A stretch of 64,000 bases of DNA from Sphingomonas sp. GM_Shp_1 (lineage in GTDB: Bacteria; Pseudomonadota; Alphaproteobacteria; Sphingomonadales; Sphingomonadaceae), in assembly GCF_026540895.1 (NCBI RefSeq), contig NZ_JALNUR010000017.1, positions 1-64,000 of the forward strand, written 5' to 3'. Positions 35,020-43,807 of the stretch are shown in pieces. The translations under genes were made by a program, and so were the position numbers. The notes beneath the pieces were generated by a model. It did no database searches. It was not told the DNA's origin and saw nothing but the letters and a program-made list of their open reading frames with translations. Position 1 is the first letter of the stretch, and each line of letters starts with the position of its first letter.

Positions 35020-35640
35020 TCAGGCGGAAGCCACCGCGCCGACCGGGCCCACCGGCGCTTCCTCTTCCCGCGAATAGGTGCCGGTCAGTACCCCGGCGGC
35101 CAGCACATGCCCCGCCATCGCCTCGACCAGCGCACCACGCCCCGGTGTCGCGCCACCGATATCGACCAGGCTATCCAGCGCGAAAAGCTGAAACACGTAA
35201 CGATGCTCGCCGTGCCCGCGCGGCGGATCGGGGGGCAGCCAGCCTTCGCTCAAATAGGAATTGCGCCCGACATCGCCGCCTTCAGGCGTTCCCGCACCAT
35301 CCGCCGCGATCGCGCCTTCGGGCAGGTCCCCGGCCTGCGGCGGCAGCTTCCACAGGATCGCATGGACCAGCGGCTGCGGCGTGGGCGCGTCGGCATCCTC
35401 GACCAGCAGCGCCAGCATCGCGGTCCCGCTCGGCGGATCGCCCCACATCAAGGGCGGGGACACCCCTTCCCCATCGGCGGTGAAGCGTTCGGGCAGACGG
35501 GCCATGTCGGCAAAGGCGGGGCTGCTGAGCGACAGCGCGGCGGGCGGGGCCAGTTCGGGCCGGACCACCGCGATCGATTCGACCCCGGCGCGCCAGCCGC
35601 TCATCGCCTTGCCCAGCCAAGCGGGCAGATGTTCGAGCAT
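35020..35640 (-). CDS. YbhB/YbcL (Raf kinase inhibitor-like/PEBP) family protein
   Basis: A 206-residue PEBP-fold protein. Conserved elements are SPAFADMARLPERFTADGEGVSPPL, the LLVEDADAP ligand loop, HAILWKLP and PPDPPRGHGEHRYVFQLFAL. Bacterial members bind anionic ligands, but physiological roles are poorly known. ATG 35640 starts MLEHLPAWLGKA, the normal leader. Lies 17 bases after the DUF1176 gene on the same strand. Confidence 0.9.
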   Translation of the reverse strand: MLEHLPAWLGKAMSGWRAGVESIAVVRPELAPPAALSLSSPAFADMARLPERFTADGEGVSPPLMWGDPPSGTAMLALLVEDADAPTPQPLVHAILWKLPPQAGDLPEGAIAADGAGTPEGGDVGRNSYLSEGWLPPDPPRGHGEHRYVFQLFALDSLVDIGGATPGRGALVEAMAGHVLAAGVLTGTYSREEEAPVGPVGAVASA

Positions 35641-35657
35641 GATCCTCTCTCCCTTGC

Positions 35658-36686
35658 CTATCGCGCCGCCATGGCGACGGGGCGCGTGCGCCAGACATGC
35701 AGCGTGTCGATCGCGCCGCGACATTCGGTCATGCTCGCCGCCTCCAGCAGCCGGAAGCGCGTGCCGTCCCAGCCGAACGACTGCCGGTCGCCGCAATCGC
35801 CCAGCCCCCGGCCCTTGCCCCAGCTCGACAGGCGTCCGGTCGGCGACCATTCGCTGTTGACCAACGTCACCGCACCGCCGGGCTTGGCCTCCTCGGCGAA
35901 GGGAAAGGCGAAGTCGAACCGCGCCGGGGCCAGCCGCCCGTCGCGCCAGATCAGCGGCTTGACCAGATAATTATACGCCCCCGCGCCGCAGGACATCAGC
36001 ACCAGTGTCGAGCGCCGGTCCAGCCGATAGGATTCGGCGCTGACCGGGCTGCCCAGGCTGTTGCGGCAATCGAGCCGCCGCCGCATGTCGGCGATCGCCG
36101 CACTGGGGATGGACGGCGCCGCGCCCGGTGGCGGCGTCACGATCCGCACGATGGGCAGGACGGGGGGCTTGCCGCGATACCGCGCCGTCCCCTTCGCGAC
36201 CAAGGCGCTGGTCGTCCCGGCGCGCTTCTGGCGCTCGTCCATATAGCGGAAGGCCGCCGACGCGCCGGCCAGCGACACGGGCTTGGCGTCGGGGGTCAGG
36301 ATCGCCGCGCGCCGACCATGGACCATGGCGGCGACCAGCGCGGTCGCGGGGGCCCTGCGCAGCCATCCCTCCGCTTGCTGCGGCAGGGGGACGGTCGCCA
36401 CCGCCCGCCCATCGATCCGGACCCTGGCGGATTGCGCCTTGCCGGTCATGTCCGCGACCTTGACCGCGACCGTCCCGTCGGCGGCGCGTTGGACGAGCAG
36501 CCCGGCATCCTGCAATGTGCCGTCCTCCGACGACAGCGAGGCCGCCTCGCACCCGCCGCCATTATCGCAGGTCACGATCCAGTCGCGGAACAGCTTCAGC
36601 TTGGACGGAACCGGCGTATCGGGGTCCGCCGCCGTGGCGGGCATCGCGAAGCCGATGAGGATCAAGAATGCGGCGATGCGAATCAT
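35658..36686 (-). CDS. DUF1176 domain-containing exported protein
   Basis: A 342-residue protein with a signal peptide (residues 1-19, ending TATA) and the DUF1176 pattern: [16 protein letters not shown] near the N-terminus and cysteine-containing [18 protein letters not shown] and [14 protein letters not shown] segments in the C-terminal half. It is probably periplasmic with disulfides. Function unknown; these proteins recur in many proteobacteria. Confidence 0.85.
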   Translation of the reverse strand: MIRIAAFLILIGFAMPATAADPDTPVPSKLKLFRDWIVTCDNGGGCEAASLSSEDGTLQDAGLLVQRAADGTVAVKVADMTGKAQSARVRIDGRAVATVPLPQQAEGWLRRAPATALVAAMVHGRRAAILTPDAKPVSLAGASAAFRYMDERQKRAGTTSALVAKGTARYRGKPPVLPIVRIVTPPPGAAPSIPSAAIADMRRRLDCRNSLGSPVSAESYRLDRRSTLVLMSCGAGAYNYLVKPLIWRDGRLAPARFDFAFPFAEEAKPGGAVTLVNSEWSPTGRLSSWGKGRGLGDCGDRQSFGWDGTRFRLLEAASMTECRGAIDTLHVWRTRPVAMAAR

Positions 36687-36763
36687 GCTGGACCAACCCC
36701 TTTGCTGGCGGTGACGTTCCGAAACGGATAGGGCGACTGTCAAAGAATAAGGAGAGTATCGTG

Positions 36764-37633
36764 ATGAAGTCGGTAGGTGTGATCGGCGCCGGGCAGATGG
36801 GCGCGGGCATCGCGCAAGTGTCGGCGGCGGCGGGCTATTCGGTCAAGCTGGCCGATGTGTCCGCCGAACGGGCCGAGGCGGGCAAGGCGGGAATCGCCAA
36901 GGCGCTCGACCGGCTGGTGACCAAGGAAAAGACGACACGCTCCGAGGCGGATGCGCTGCTGTCGCGGATCGAGCCGGTGGGCAGCCTCTCCGCCATCGCA
37001 AGCTGCGAACTGGTGATTGAGGCCGCGACCGAGCGGGAAGCGATCAAGCGCGCGATCTTCGAGGAGGTCGGCAAGGATCTGTCCGACACCGCGATCCTGG
37101 CGACCAACACGTCGTCCATCCCGATCACCCGGCTGGCCCAGGCCGCGCCCGATGCGGGGCGCTTCGTCGGCGTGCATTTCTTCAACCCCGTGCCGGTCAT
37201 GGGGCTGATCGAGCTGGTCCGCGGCCTCGCCACCTCGGACGAGACGGTCGCCACGGTCGAAGCCTTCGCGCAAACACTGGGCAAGCGTGTGGTCCACGCC
37301 AACGACGCACCGGGCTTCATCGTCAACCGGGTACTGATGCCGATGATCAACGAGGCGATCTTCGCGCTGGGCGAAGGCGTGGCGACCATCCCCGATATCG
37401 ATGCGGCATGCCAGCTGGGGCTGAACCATCCGATGGGGCCGCTGACGCTGGCCGATTTCATCGGGCTGGACACCTGTCTGGAGATCACTCGCGTGCTGTT
37501 CGAGGGCACCGGCGACCCGAAGTTCCGCCCCGCCCCGCTGCTGATCAAATATGTCGAGGCGGGCTGGTATGGCCGCAAGACGAAGCGCGGCTTCTACGAT
37601 TATTCGGGCGCGGAGCCGGTGCCCACGCGGTAA
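36764..37633 (+). CDS. 3-hydroxybutyryl-CoA/3-hydroxyacyl-CoA dehydrogenase
   Basis: NAD-dependent dehydrogenase of 289 residues oxidising 3-hydroxyacyl-CoA. The Rossmann motif is [15 protein letters not shown] at the N-terminus, the catalytic segment is [11 protein letters not shown] (His) and [19 protein letters not shown], and the dimer domain has [17 protein letters not shown]. It has no fused crotonase domain. A good AAGGAG ribosome binding site lies 8 bases before ATG 36764. Probably works in short-chain fatty acid or butanoate metabolism. Confidence 0.94.
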   Translation: MKSVGVIGAGQMGAGIAQVSAAAGYSVKLADVSAERAEAGKAGIAKALDRLVTKEKTTRSEADALLSRIEPVGSLSAIASCELVIEAATEREAIKRAIFEEVGKDLSDTAILATNTSSIPITRLAQAAPDAGRFVGVHFFNPVPVMGLIELVRGLATSDETVATVEAFAQTLGKRVVHANDAPGFIVNRVLMPMINEAIFALGEGVATIPDIDAACQLGLNHPMGPLTLADFIGLDTCLEITRVLFEGTGDPKFRPAPLLIKYVEAGWYGRKTKRGFYDYSGAEPVPTR

Positions 37634-37638
37634 CCCCA

Positions 37639-37703
37639 ATCCTCCCCAAGCTGTGCTTGGGGAGGGGGACCGCCGCGAAGCGGTGGTGGAGGGGCAAGCC
37701 CCC
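37639..37703. repeat. Half-length palindromic element (family B)
   Basis: One outer hairpin (CCTCCCCAAGC/GCTTGGGGAGG) plus an inner ACCGC/GCGGT hairpin and GGTGGAGGGG, but the mirror half is missing. It fills the convergent gap before nupC. Confidence 0.75.
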
Positions 37704-37708
37704 GCCCG

Positions 37709-38968
37709 TCAGCCGATCAGCAACCCCGCCAGCGCCGCCGACATCAGATTGGCCAGGCTCCCCGCGATCAGCGCCCGGATGCCCAGCCGCGCGATGGTCG
37801 GCCGCTGGTTGGGCGCGAGGCTGCCCGTCACCGCCATCTGGATGGCGATCGACGAGAAATTGGCGAAGCCGCACAGCGCGAAGGTGACGACCGCGACGGT
37901 GCGCGGCGACAGTTGCGCGGCCTGCTTCCCCAGATCGATATAGGCGACGAACTCGTTGAGCACGATCTTCTCGCCGAACAGGCCGCCCGCGATCCCCGCC
38001 TCGTTCCACGGCACGTTGAGCAACGCCATGATCGGCTGGAACACATAACCCAGCAGTGCCTGGAAGCTCAGGCCCGGAATCCCGATCATATTGCCCAGTC
38101 CGCCCAGCAGCCCGTTGGCCAGCGCGACCAGGGCGACGAAGGCCAGCACCATCGCGCCCACCGCGACCGCCAGCTTCACCCCGGTCTGCGCTCCCTGCGC
38201 CGCCGCCATGATGATGTTGGCGGGCTTTTCCTCGTCATGGGTGGCTTCCGCGAGCGAGATCTTCTCGTCCTCGATCACGTCGCCCAGCGGCAATTGTCCG
38301 GCGGGCGGCTCGATCCGGTCGGGCATGATGATCTTGGCCATCAGGATGCCGCCGGGCGCCGCCATGAAGCTGGCCGCCAGCAGATATTCGATCGAGATGC
38401 CCATCGAGGCATAGGCCGCCAGGATCGTGCCCGCCACGCCCGCCATGCCGCTGGTCATCACGGTGAAGAGCTGCGCCGGGGTCAGGCTCGCCAGATAGGG
38501 GCGGATGACGAGCGGCGATTCGGACTGGCCGACAAAGACGTTGGCGGCGGCGCAGAGCGACTCCACCTTCGACACGCCGATCACCTTCTCGATCGCACCG
38601 CCCAGCCAGCGCACGACAAGCTGCATGATCCCCAGATAATAGAGGATCGAGACGAGCGCGGCGAAGAAGATGATGACCGGCAGCGCCTGGATCGCGAAAT
38701 TGCGGCCCAAGGGATCGGAGGCAAGCGCCCCGAACAGGAATTTGGTCCCCTCATTGGCATAGCCGAGAAGGCCCGCGACCCCGCTCGACAGCCATTGCAG
38801 CACCTTCTTGCCCCAGGGCACGTAGAGGACAAGGACCGCGATCCCCGCCTGGAGCGCAAAGGCCGCGCCGACGACGCGCGGGCGGATGGCGCGCCGGTCG
38901 GTCGACAGGGCGACCGCGATCGCCAGAATGACAAGGATACCCGCGATACCGATGGCAAAACGATTCAT
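37709..38968 (-). CDS. Concentrative nucleoside transporter (NupC/CNT family)
   Basis: Inner-membrane nucleoside importer of 419 residues with about ten hydrophobic segments. CNT hallmarks are [15 protein letters not shown] (substrate-binding loop), [31 protein letters not shown] and [13 protein letters not shown]. Uses H+ or Na+ gradients. Transcribed alone; a family B element lies on each side. Confidence 0.93.
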   Translation of the reverse strand: MNRFAIGIAGILVILAIAVALSTDRRAIRPRVVGAAFALQAGIAVLVLYVPWGKKVLQWLSSGVAGLLGYANEGTKFLFGALASDPLGRNFAIQALPVIIFFAALVSILYYLGIMQLVVRWLGGAIEKVIGVSKVESLCAAANVFVGQSESPLVIRPYLASLTPAQLFTVMTSGMAGVAGTILAAYASMGISIEYLLAASFMAAPGGILMAKIIMPDRIEPPAGQLPLGDVIEDEKISLAEATHDEEKPANIIMAAAQGAQTGVKLAVAVGAMVLAFVALVALANGLLGGLGNMIGIPGLSFQALLGYVFQPIMALLNVPWNEAGIAGGLFGEKIVLNEFVAYIDLGKQAAQLSPRTVAVVTFALCGFANFSSIAIQMAVTGSLAPNQRPTIARLGIRALIAGSLANLMSAALAGLLIG

Positions 38969-39088
38969 GCGCGCTGCTTAACTGGGCCGCTTGGGGCGGG
39001 TGATGGATGTACGCGGCCCCCCGGCTGCGCAAGCGACCACCATACCCATGGTACGGGGCGACCGCCATAGTTTTGATCGCGAGGTAAA

Positions 39089-39223
39089 AATCCTCCCCGG
39101 CACGGGGAGGGGGACCATCCGCAGGATGGTGGAGGGGGATCGCCCCACAGGACGGCCCTCGCGGCACGCCCCCTCCACCACCGCTTCGCGGCGGTCCCCC
39201 TCCCCGTGCCGGGGAGGATTTAC
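39089..39223. repeat. Mosaic palindromic element (family B)
   Basis: The outer hairpins are CCTCCCCGG-cac-GGGGAGG and CCTCCCCGTGCCGGGGAGG. The inner hairpins are CCATCC-gca-GGATGG and CACCGC-ttc-GCGGTG-like. The right half is nearly identical to the element at 53638. It lies between the mgtE 3' end and the nupC 5' end. Confidence 0.85.
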
Positions 39224-40575
39224 CCCGTCAGCCCCGCCGCCGTGGCCAGGCCCAGAAACGCCAGGAACCCGATCGAGTCGGTCGTCATCGTCACGAACAC
39301 CGACGATGCCACCGCCGGGTCGGCATCGAACCGGTCGAGCGTCACCGGCACCAGCACGCCCGCCAGCCCCGCGACCAGGATGTTGGTCATCATCGCCGCC
39401 GCGATCACCATGCCCAGCGCGGGGTTGGCGAAGACCAGGCTCACGCCCACCCCGATCACCGCCGCGACCGTCACCCCGTTCATCATCGCCACGCGGATTT
39501 CGCGCATGATCGCGCGCGCGGTGTTGGAACGGGTCAGCTGGTTGGTCGCGAGCGCGCGCACCGTCACCGCCAGCGTCTGCGTTCCCGCATTGCCGCCGAC
39601 ACCCGCGACGATCGGCATGAGGGTCGCCAGCGCCACCATCCGCGCGATCGTCCCCTCGAACGCCGCGATCACCGAGGAGGCGACCATCGCCGTCACCAAG
39701 TTCGCGATCAGCCAGCGGACGCGGCTCTTATAGCTGTCGAGGATCGGCTCGTTGATGTCGCCCTCGCCCGCACCCGACAGGCGCAGCACGTCCTCGCCCG
39801 CCTCCTGCTGGATGATGTGGACGATGTCGTCGACGGTGATCATGCCGACCAGCCGCCCGCTGCCATCGACCACGGCGGCGGAGATCAGCGCATATTTCTG
39901 GAAGCGCAGCGCGACCTCTTCCTGGTCCATGTCGACCGGGATCAGCGTCTGTTCGCGCTTCATCACGTCGCCGATCGCAATCCCGCCCGGCGCGCGGAGG
40001 ATCCAGGACAACTGGCACGTCCCGATCGGCCGGTGGCCGGGGTCGACGACGAAGATTTCCCAGAAATCGGTGGTCAGCTCGTCATCGTCGCGCAGGAACT
40101 GGATCGTCTCGGCCACCGTCCAATGTTCGGGCACCGCGATCAGCTCGCGCTGCATCAGGCGGCCGGCGGACTCCTCCGGGAAAGACAGCGCCTCCTCGAT
40201 CGCGGCGCGGTCGTCGGGGTCGAGCGCGCGCAGCACGGCGCGCTGCTCGTCCTCGTCCATGTCCTCGATGATCGCCACCGCGTCGTCGGTGTCGAGTTCG
40301 GAGGCGATGTCGGCGACTTCATGCGGTTCGAGCGCCTGGATCAGCTGCTCGCGCACATAGTCGTTCATCTCGGCGAAGACGTCGCCATTCAGCAGGTCGG
40401 CGACCGCCCGCGCAAGATGGACGCGCTCCTCGTCGCCGACCAGCTCGAACAGATCGGCGATATCGGCGGGGTGGAGCGGCTCGACCAGCGCGCGCGCGCC
40501 CTCGTCGTCGCCCGCGTAGAGCGCGGCGAGGACCGCCGTCACATATTCGGGCTTCAGCCGGTCGTCCTCGTCCAA
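39220..40575 (-). CDS. mgtE: Magnesium transporter MgtE
   Basis: Mg2+ channel or transporter of at least 451 residues: an N-terminal acidic helical domain (about 1-130), two CBS domains (about 130-255, SAGRLMQRELIAVPE and GDVMKREQTLIPVD) and a C-terminal five-helix membrane domain with GNAGTQTLAVTVRALA. The first standard start in frame is TTG 40575, with no ribosome binding site. The frame stays open 19 codons further, where AGGGAGG precedes an ATC codon at 40632; see findings. Confidence 0.92.
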   Translation of the reverse strand: MDEDDRLKPEYVTAVLAALYAGDDEGARALVEPLHPADIADLFELVGDEERVHLARAVADLLNGDVFAEMNDYVREQLIQALEPHEVADIASELDTDDAVAIIEDMDEDEQRAVLRALDPDDRAAIEEALSFPEESAGRLMQRELIAVPEHWTVAETIQFLRDDDELTTDFWEIFVVDPGHRPIGTCQLSWILRAPGGIAIGDVMKREQTLIPVDMDQEEVALRFQKYALISAAVVDGSGRLVGMITVDDIVHIIQQEAGEDVLRLSGAGEGDINEPILDSYKSRVRWLIANLVTAMVASSVIAAFEGTIARMVALATLMPIVAGVGGNAGTQTLAVTVRALATNQLTRSNTARAIMREIRVAMMNGVTVAAVIGVGVSLVFANPALGMVIAAAMMTNILVAGLAGVLVPVTLDRFDADPAVASSVFVTMTTDSIGFLAFLGLATAAGLTG

Positions 40576-40748
40576 CTGGGTCTCGGGCGGCTGGGTCTCG
40601 GTTTCGAGGTCGGGGAGTTCGGTGTCGCTGATCTCGGCCTCCCTCGATCGATCATGAACGCTGTGTCACGCCTCTAAACTGCGACGGCGGCATTTGCCAG
40701 CGGGCACGGGAATGCCTACCTGCGGGGCATCAACCAAGGAAGACCCTT

Positions 40749-41204
40749 ATGGCCGAGACTTTTTCCAAGCTGACCCTGACGCTCGACAGCGGCGATGTCG
40801 TGATCACGCTGCGCCCCGACCTGGCGCCCGAGCATGTCGCGCGCATCGGCGGGCTTGCCAATGAAGGCTTTTACGACGGCGTCGTGTTCCACCGCGTGAT
40901 CCCCGGCTTCATGGCGCAGGGCGGCGACCCCACGGGCACCGGCATGTCGGGTTCGGACAAGCCGAACTTGAAGCAGGAATTCAACGCCGAGCCGCATGTG
41001 CGCGGCACCTGCTCGATGGCGCGGACCAACGATCCGAACTCGGCCAATTCGCAATTCTTCATCTGCTTCGACGATGCGCGCTTCCTGGACCGTCAGTACA
41101 CGGTGTGGGGCCAGGTCGAGAGCGGCATGGAGCATGTCGACGCGCTCCCCAAGGGCGAGCCGCCGCGTGAGCCGGGCAAGATTCTGAAGGCACGCGCGGA
41201 GTAA
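40749..41204 (+). CDS. Peptidyl-prolyl cis-trans isomerase (cyclophilin type)
   Basis: A cytoplasmic cyclophilin of 151 residues, without a signal peptide. The catalytic block FHRVIPGFMAQGGDPTGTG (Arg), SMARTNDPNSANSQFFIC and RQYTVWGQV are all present. It speeds proline isomerisation during protein folding. Own transcription unit with AAGGAAG before the start and a rho-independent terminator after it. Confidence 0.95.
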   Translation: MAETFSKLTLTLDSGDVVITLRPDLAPEHVARIGGLANEGFYDGVVFHRVIPGFMAQGGDPTGTGMSGSDKPNLKQEFNAEPHVRGTCSMARTNDPNSANSQFFICFDDARFLDRQYTVWGQVESGMEHVDALPKGEPPREPGKILKARAE

Positions 41205-41221
41205 TCTTCGCGAGGGCCGAG

Positions 41222-41255
41222 AAAGGGGGAGTCTCGAAAGAGGCTCCCTTTTTTT
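41222..41255 (+). terminator. Rho-independent terminator of the cyclophilin gene
   Basis: GGGAGTCTC-gaaa-GAGGCTCCC stem with one G-T pair, followed by seven Ts. Confidence 0.9.
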
Positions 41256-41282
41256 GTCGAAGCACGCCGCCCGCCAAGAAGC

Positions 41283-41405
41283 ACGCCCCTCCCGTAAACG
41301 GGAGGAGATGGGGGAGGGGAAAGCCCCAAGCGATGCTCTCTGCTAGACCTCATTCCCTCCCCAACCCCTCCCGCCTGCGGGAGGGGCTATCGTGGTGGGA
41401 GAGGT
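41283..41405. repeat. Palindromic element, CCCCTCCCG variant (family B-like)
   Basis: Two hairpins, CCCCTCCCGT-aa-ACGGGAGGAG and CCCCTCCCGC-ct-GCGGGAGGGG, about 70 bases apart, with GGGGGAGGGG facing CCCTCCCCAACC. Lies in the convergent gap between the cyclophilin and crotonase genes. Confidence 0.75.
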
Positions 41406-41415
41406 CAGGAACTCC

Positions 41416-42198
41416 TCAGGCGTCGCGGAACACCGGCCGCCGCCGTTCCATGTTCGCCTGCACCGCCTCGCGGAAGTTCGCACCTCTCATCAGCGCCATC
41501 TGCTCGGTGCTTTCCATCGCCAGCATCGCCTCGGGCGCACTCCCCATCGCGCCGAACAACCGCTTCGCACTCCGCACCGCATCGGCGCTCCGTTCGGCGA
41601 TCCGGCGCGCCAGGGCCAGCGCCTCCCCGCGCGGATCATCGACCAGTCGCGTCACGACCCCTGCCGCCAGCGCCTCCGCCGCGTCGAACTCGCGCGCGGT
41701 ATAGACCCATTCGCGCAAGCAATCCTCGCGCACCCCGCACCACAGGGCGAAGCCGCCCATGTCCGGCACGATCCCCCAATGCACCTCGCGAATCGCGAAG
41801 CGGGTCGAGGGATGGGCGAGCCGGATATCCGCCCCCGCCATGATCTGCGTGCCGCCGCCAAAGGCCACGCCGTGCACCGCCGCGATCACCGGCATAGGCA
41901 GCGTCCGCCACCCCCATGCCACCTGCTGCACCATATTGGCGGCCCCGTGCGTCCGCGCCGACAGGTCCAGCCCCGCCAATTCGCCCCCCGCCATCGCCGC
42001 CATGTCCAGGCCAGAGCAGAAGCCGTCCCCCTCACCCGACAGCACCACCGCGCGGACATCCGTTCGTGCCGCCAGCGTCTCGATCGCCTCGGCCAGCGCG
42101 CCGAACATCGCTCCGTCGATCGCGTTCAGCTTTTCGCCGCGCGACAGGCGGACATCGGCGACGCCCTTGTCGACCTCGATCGTCACCCGGTCCCGCAT
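41416..42198 (-). CDS. Crotonase/enoyl-CoA hydratase family protein
   Basis: CoA-ester enzyme of 260 residues. The CoA oxyanion-hole segments are LSGEGDGFCSGLDM and HGVAFGGGTQIMAGADIRLA, and EVHWGIVPDMGG carries a possible catalytic acid (Glu). The family covers hydratases, isomerases and others, so the exact reaction is open. ATG 42198 has AAGGAG upstream. Divergent by 48 bases from two thioesterase genes, which suggests shared acyl-CoA metabolism. Confidence 0.9.
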   Translation of the reverse strand: MRDRVTIEVDKGVADVRLSRGEKLNAIDGAMFGALAEAIETLAARTDVRAVVLSGEGDGFCSGLDMAAMAGGELAGLDLSARTHGAANMVQQVAWGWRTLPMPVIAAVHGVAFGGGTQIMAGADIRLAHPSTRFAIREVHWGIVPDMGGFALWCGVREDCLREWVYTAREFDAAEALAAGVVTRLVDDPRGEALALARRIAERSADAVRSAKRLFGAMGSAPEAMLAMESTEQMALMRGANFREAVQANMERRRPVFRDA

Positions 42199-42246
42199 CT
42201 CGCTCTCCTTTTGCGCTGGCTTTGCACTCGTGTAGACCATCGGCCC

Positions 42247-42669
42247 ATGGGGTTCGATATGGAACGCTTCGTCGCGATGGGCGGCCTGGGCGGCGGGCAT
42301 GGACGGCATCTGGGCATCGCCTATCACGCGCATGGACCGGATTGGGCGGAGCTGGCGCTGCCCTATGACGCGCGGCTGATCGGCGATCCGGCGAGCGGGG
42401 TGGTCGCCTCCGGCCCGATCGTCGCGATGATGGACATGGCGACCAGCGTCGCCGTCTGGCTGAAGCGCGGGCGTTTCGAGGCGCATGTGACACTGGACCT
42501 GCGCGTCGACTACCTCCGCCCCGCCGTGCCGGAACGCACCGTCATCGGGCGCGGCGAATGCTATCGGATCACACGCAGCGTCGCCTTCGTTCGCGGCATC
42601 GCGCATGACGGCGATCCGGACGATCCCGTCGCGCACGTCGCGGGCACGTTCATGGGGATGAAGCCATGA
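42247..42669 (+). CDS. PaaI-like hotdog thioesterase, copy 1
   Basis: A 140-residue hotdog-fold acyl-CoA thioesterase. It has the PaaI/4HBT pattern with GPIVAMMDMATSVAVWLKRG (the central helix with the catalytic Asp in MMDMA), THVTLDLRVDYLRP-type strands and a GECYRITRSVAFVRG strand. The stop overlaps the start of a second, related gene (ATGA), so the two may form a heteromer or handle different substrates. Confidence 0.88.
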   Translation: MGFDMERFVAMGGLGGGHGRHLGIAYHAHGPDWAELALPYDARLIGDPASGVVASGPIVAMMDMATSVAVWLKRGRFEAHVTLDLRVDYLRPAVPERTVIGRGECYRITRSVAFVRGIAHDGDPDDPVAHVAGTFMGMKP

Positions 42670-43079
42670 ACGCCCCCCGCACCGCCATCGGCCAGGCGAT
42701 GGTCCTGCCGCCCTATGCCGAATGGCTCGGCTGTTCGATCGAATGGGTGGAGGGCGCTCCGCAACTGGTCATGCCGTTCGGCGACCATGTGATGGGCTGG
42801 CCGGGGCTGCTCCAGGGCGGCGCGATCGCCGGGCTGTTGGAGGTGGCGGGGATCGCCGCGCTGACCCACCGGCTTTCGAGCGAAGGGGCGGCGCGGATCA
42901 AGCCGGTGACAGTCACGACCGATTATCTGCGCACCGGGCGCGACCACCCGACCCGCGCGGTCGGCACCATCCTGCGCCTGGGCCAGCGGGTCGCCAATGT
43001 TGAGGCGACCGCCTGGCAGGAGGATCGCGACCGGCCGATCGCGACCGCCCGGCTGAACTATCGCATCCTGCGCGGCTGA
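42666..43079 (+). CDS. PaaI-like hotdog thioesterase, copy 2
   Basis: A 137-residue relative of the upstream gene. The motif LLQGGAIAGLLEVAGIAAL replaces the usual HGG-D helix, with Glu in LLEVAG as the probable catalytic residue, and VTVTTDYLRTGRD follows as the strand. It is coupled to copy 1 and its 3' end overlaps the convergent GDSL hydrolase gene by 22 bases. Confidence 0.87.
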   Translation: MNAPRTAIGQAMVLPPYAEWLGCSIEWVEGAPQLVMPFGDHVMGWPGLLQGGAIAGLLEVAGIAALTHRLSSEGAARIKPVTVTTDYLRTGRDHPTRAVGTILRLGQRVANVEATAWQEDRDRPIATARLNYRILRG

Positions 43080-43807
43080 GCGCCCTTGAGCGCCTGTTTG
43101 ATCGCCGCCTCGGCGACCGGCGCCATCGCGGCATAGCCCGCCTCGTTCGGGTGGACCCCATCGGTGCCATAAGCGGGGTTCAGCGCATCGCCGACATGTA
43201 AGGCAGACCAGTAATCGGCATAGGTCGCCCCGACCCGGCCCGCATAATCCTTCAGCCAGACATTCATCGCGGCGATGCGCGGGGCGGGCTTCACGCCCGG
43301 CTTCCATTCGAAATGGTCGGCGGGCGGGATGGAGGCCAGGATCACCCGGATGCCGTGCGCCTGGGCCAGCTCGACCATCGACATGATGTTGCCCTGTACC
43401 TGCGCATCGGTCGTCGGGCCGGTATTGCCCGCGATATCGTTGGTGCCCGCCATGATCTGAACCACCGTCGGATGCAGATCGATCACGTCCTGGCGGAAGC
43501 GGAGCAGCATCTGCGAGGTCGTCTGCCCGCTGATCCCACGTCCGACCCGTTCGGTGGCGAAGAATTGCGGCACCTTGCTGGCCCAGTTCTCGGTGATCGA
43601 ATCGCCCATGAAGACGACGCGCAGGCTGTTGGGCACCGGGATCAGCCTGGCGTTATCGGCGCGATAGCGCGCGAGATAGCCGAAGTCGTTGTGCAACCGC
43701 TCCTCCCATTCACGCGCCCAGCGCTGGCCGTCCGTCTCCTGCTGCTGCGCGATGGCAGGCGCGGCGAGGGTCAGCGCCAGCAAGGCGACCAGCGTGACGC
43801 GGCTCAC
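43058..43807 (-). CDS. Secreted SGNH/GDSL hydrolase
   Basis: Esterase or deacetylase of 249 residues with a signal peptide ending near APAIAQ. The SGNH blocks are all present: GDSITENW (catalytic Ser), the GISGQT block (Gly), GTNDIAG (Asn) and DGVHPNEAGY (Asp/His). It overlaps the stop of the upstream GH2 gene (ATGA), so it may remove acetyl groups from the glycan that the GH2 enzyme trims. Confidence 0.92.
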   Translation of the reverse strand: MSRVTLVALLALTLAAPAIAQQQETDGQRWAREWEERLHNDFGYLARYRADNARLIPVPNSLRVVFMGDSITENWASKVPQFFATERVGRGISGQTTSQMLLRFRQDVIDLHPTVVQIMAGTNDIAGNTGPTTDAQVQGNIMSMVELAQAHGIRVILASIPPADHFEWKPGVKPAPRIAAMNVWLKDYAGRVGATYADYWSALHVGDALNPAYGTDGVHPNEAGYAAMAPVAEAAIKQALKGAQPRRMR

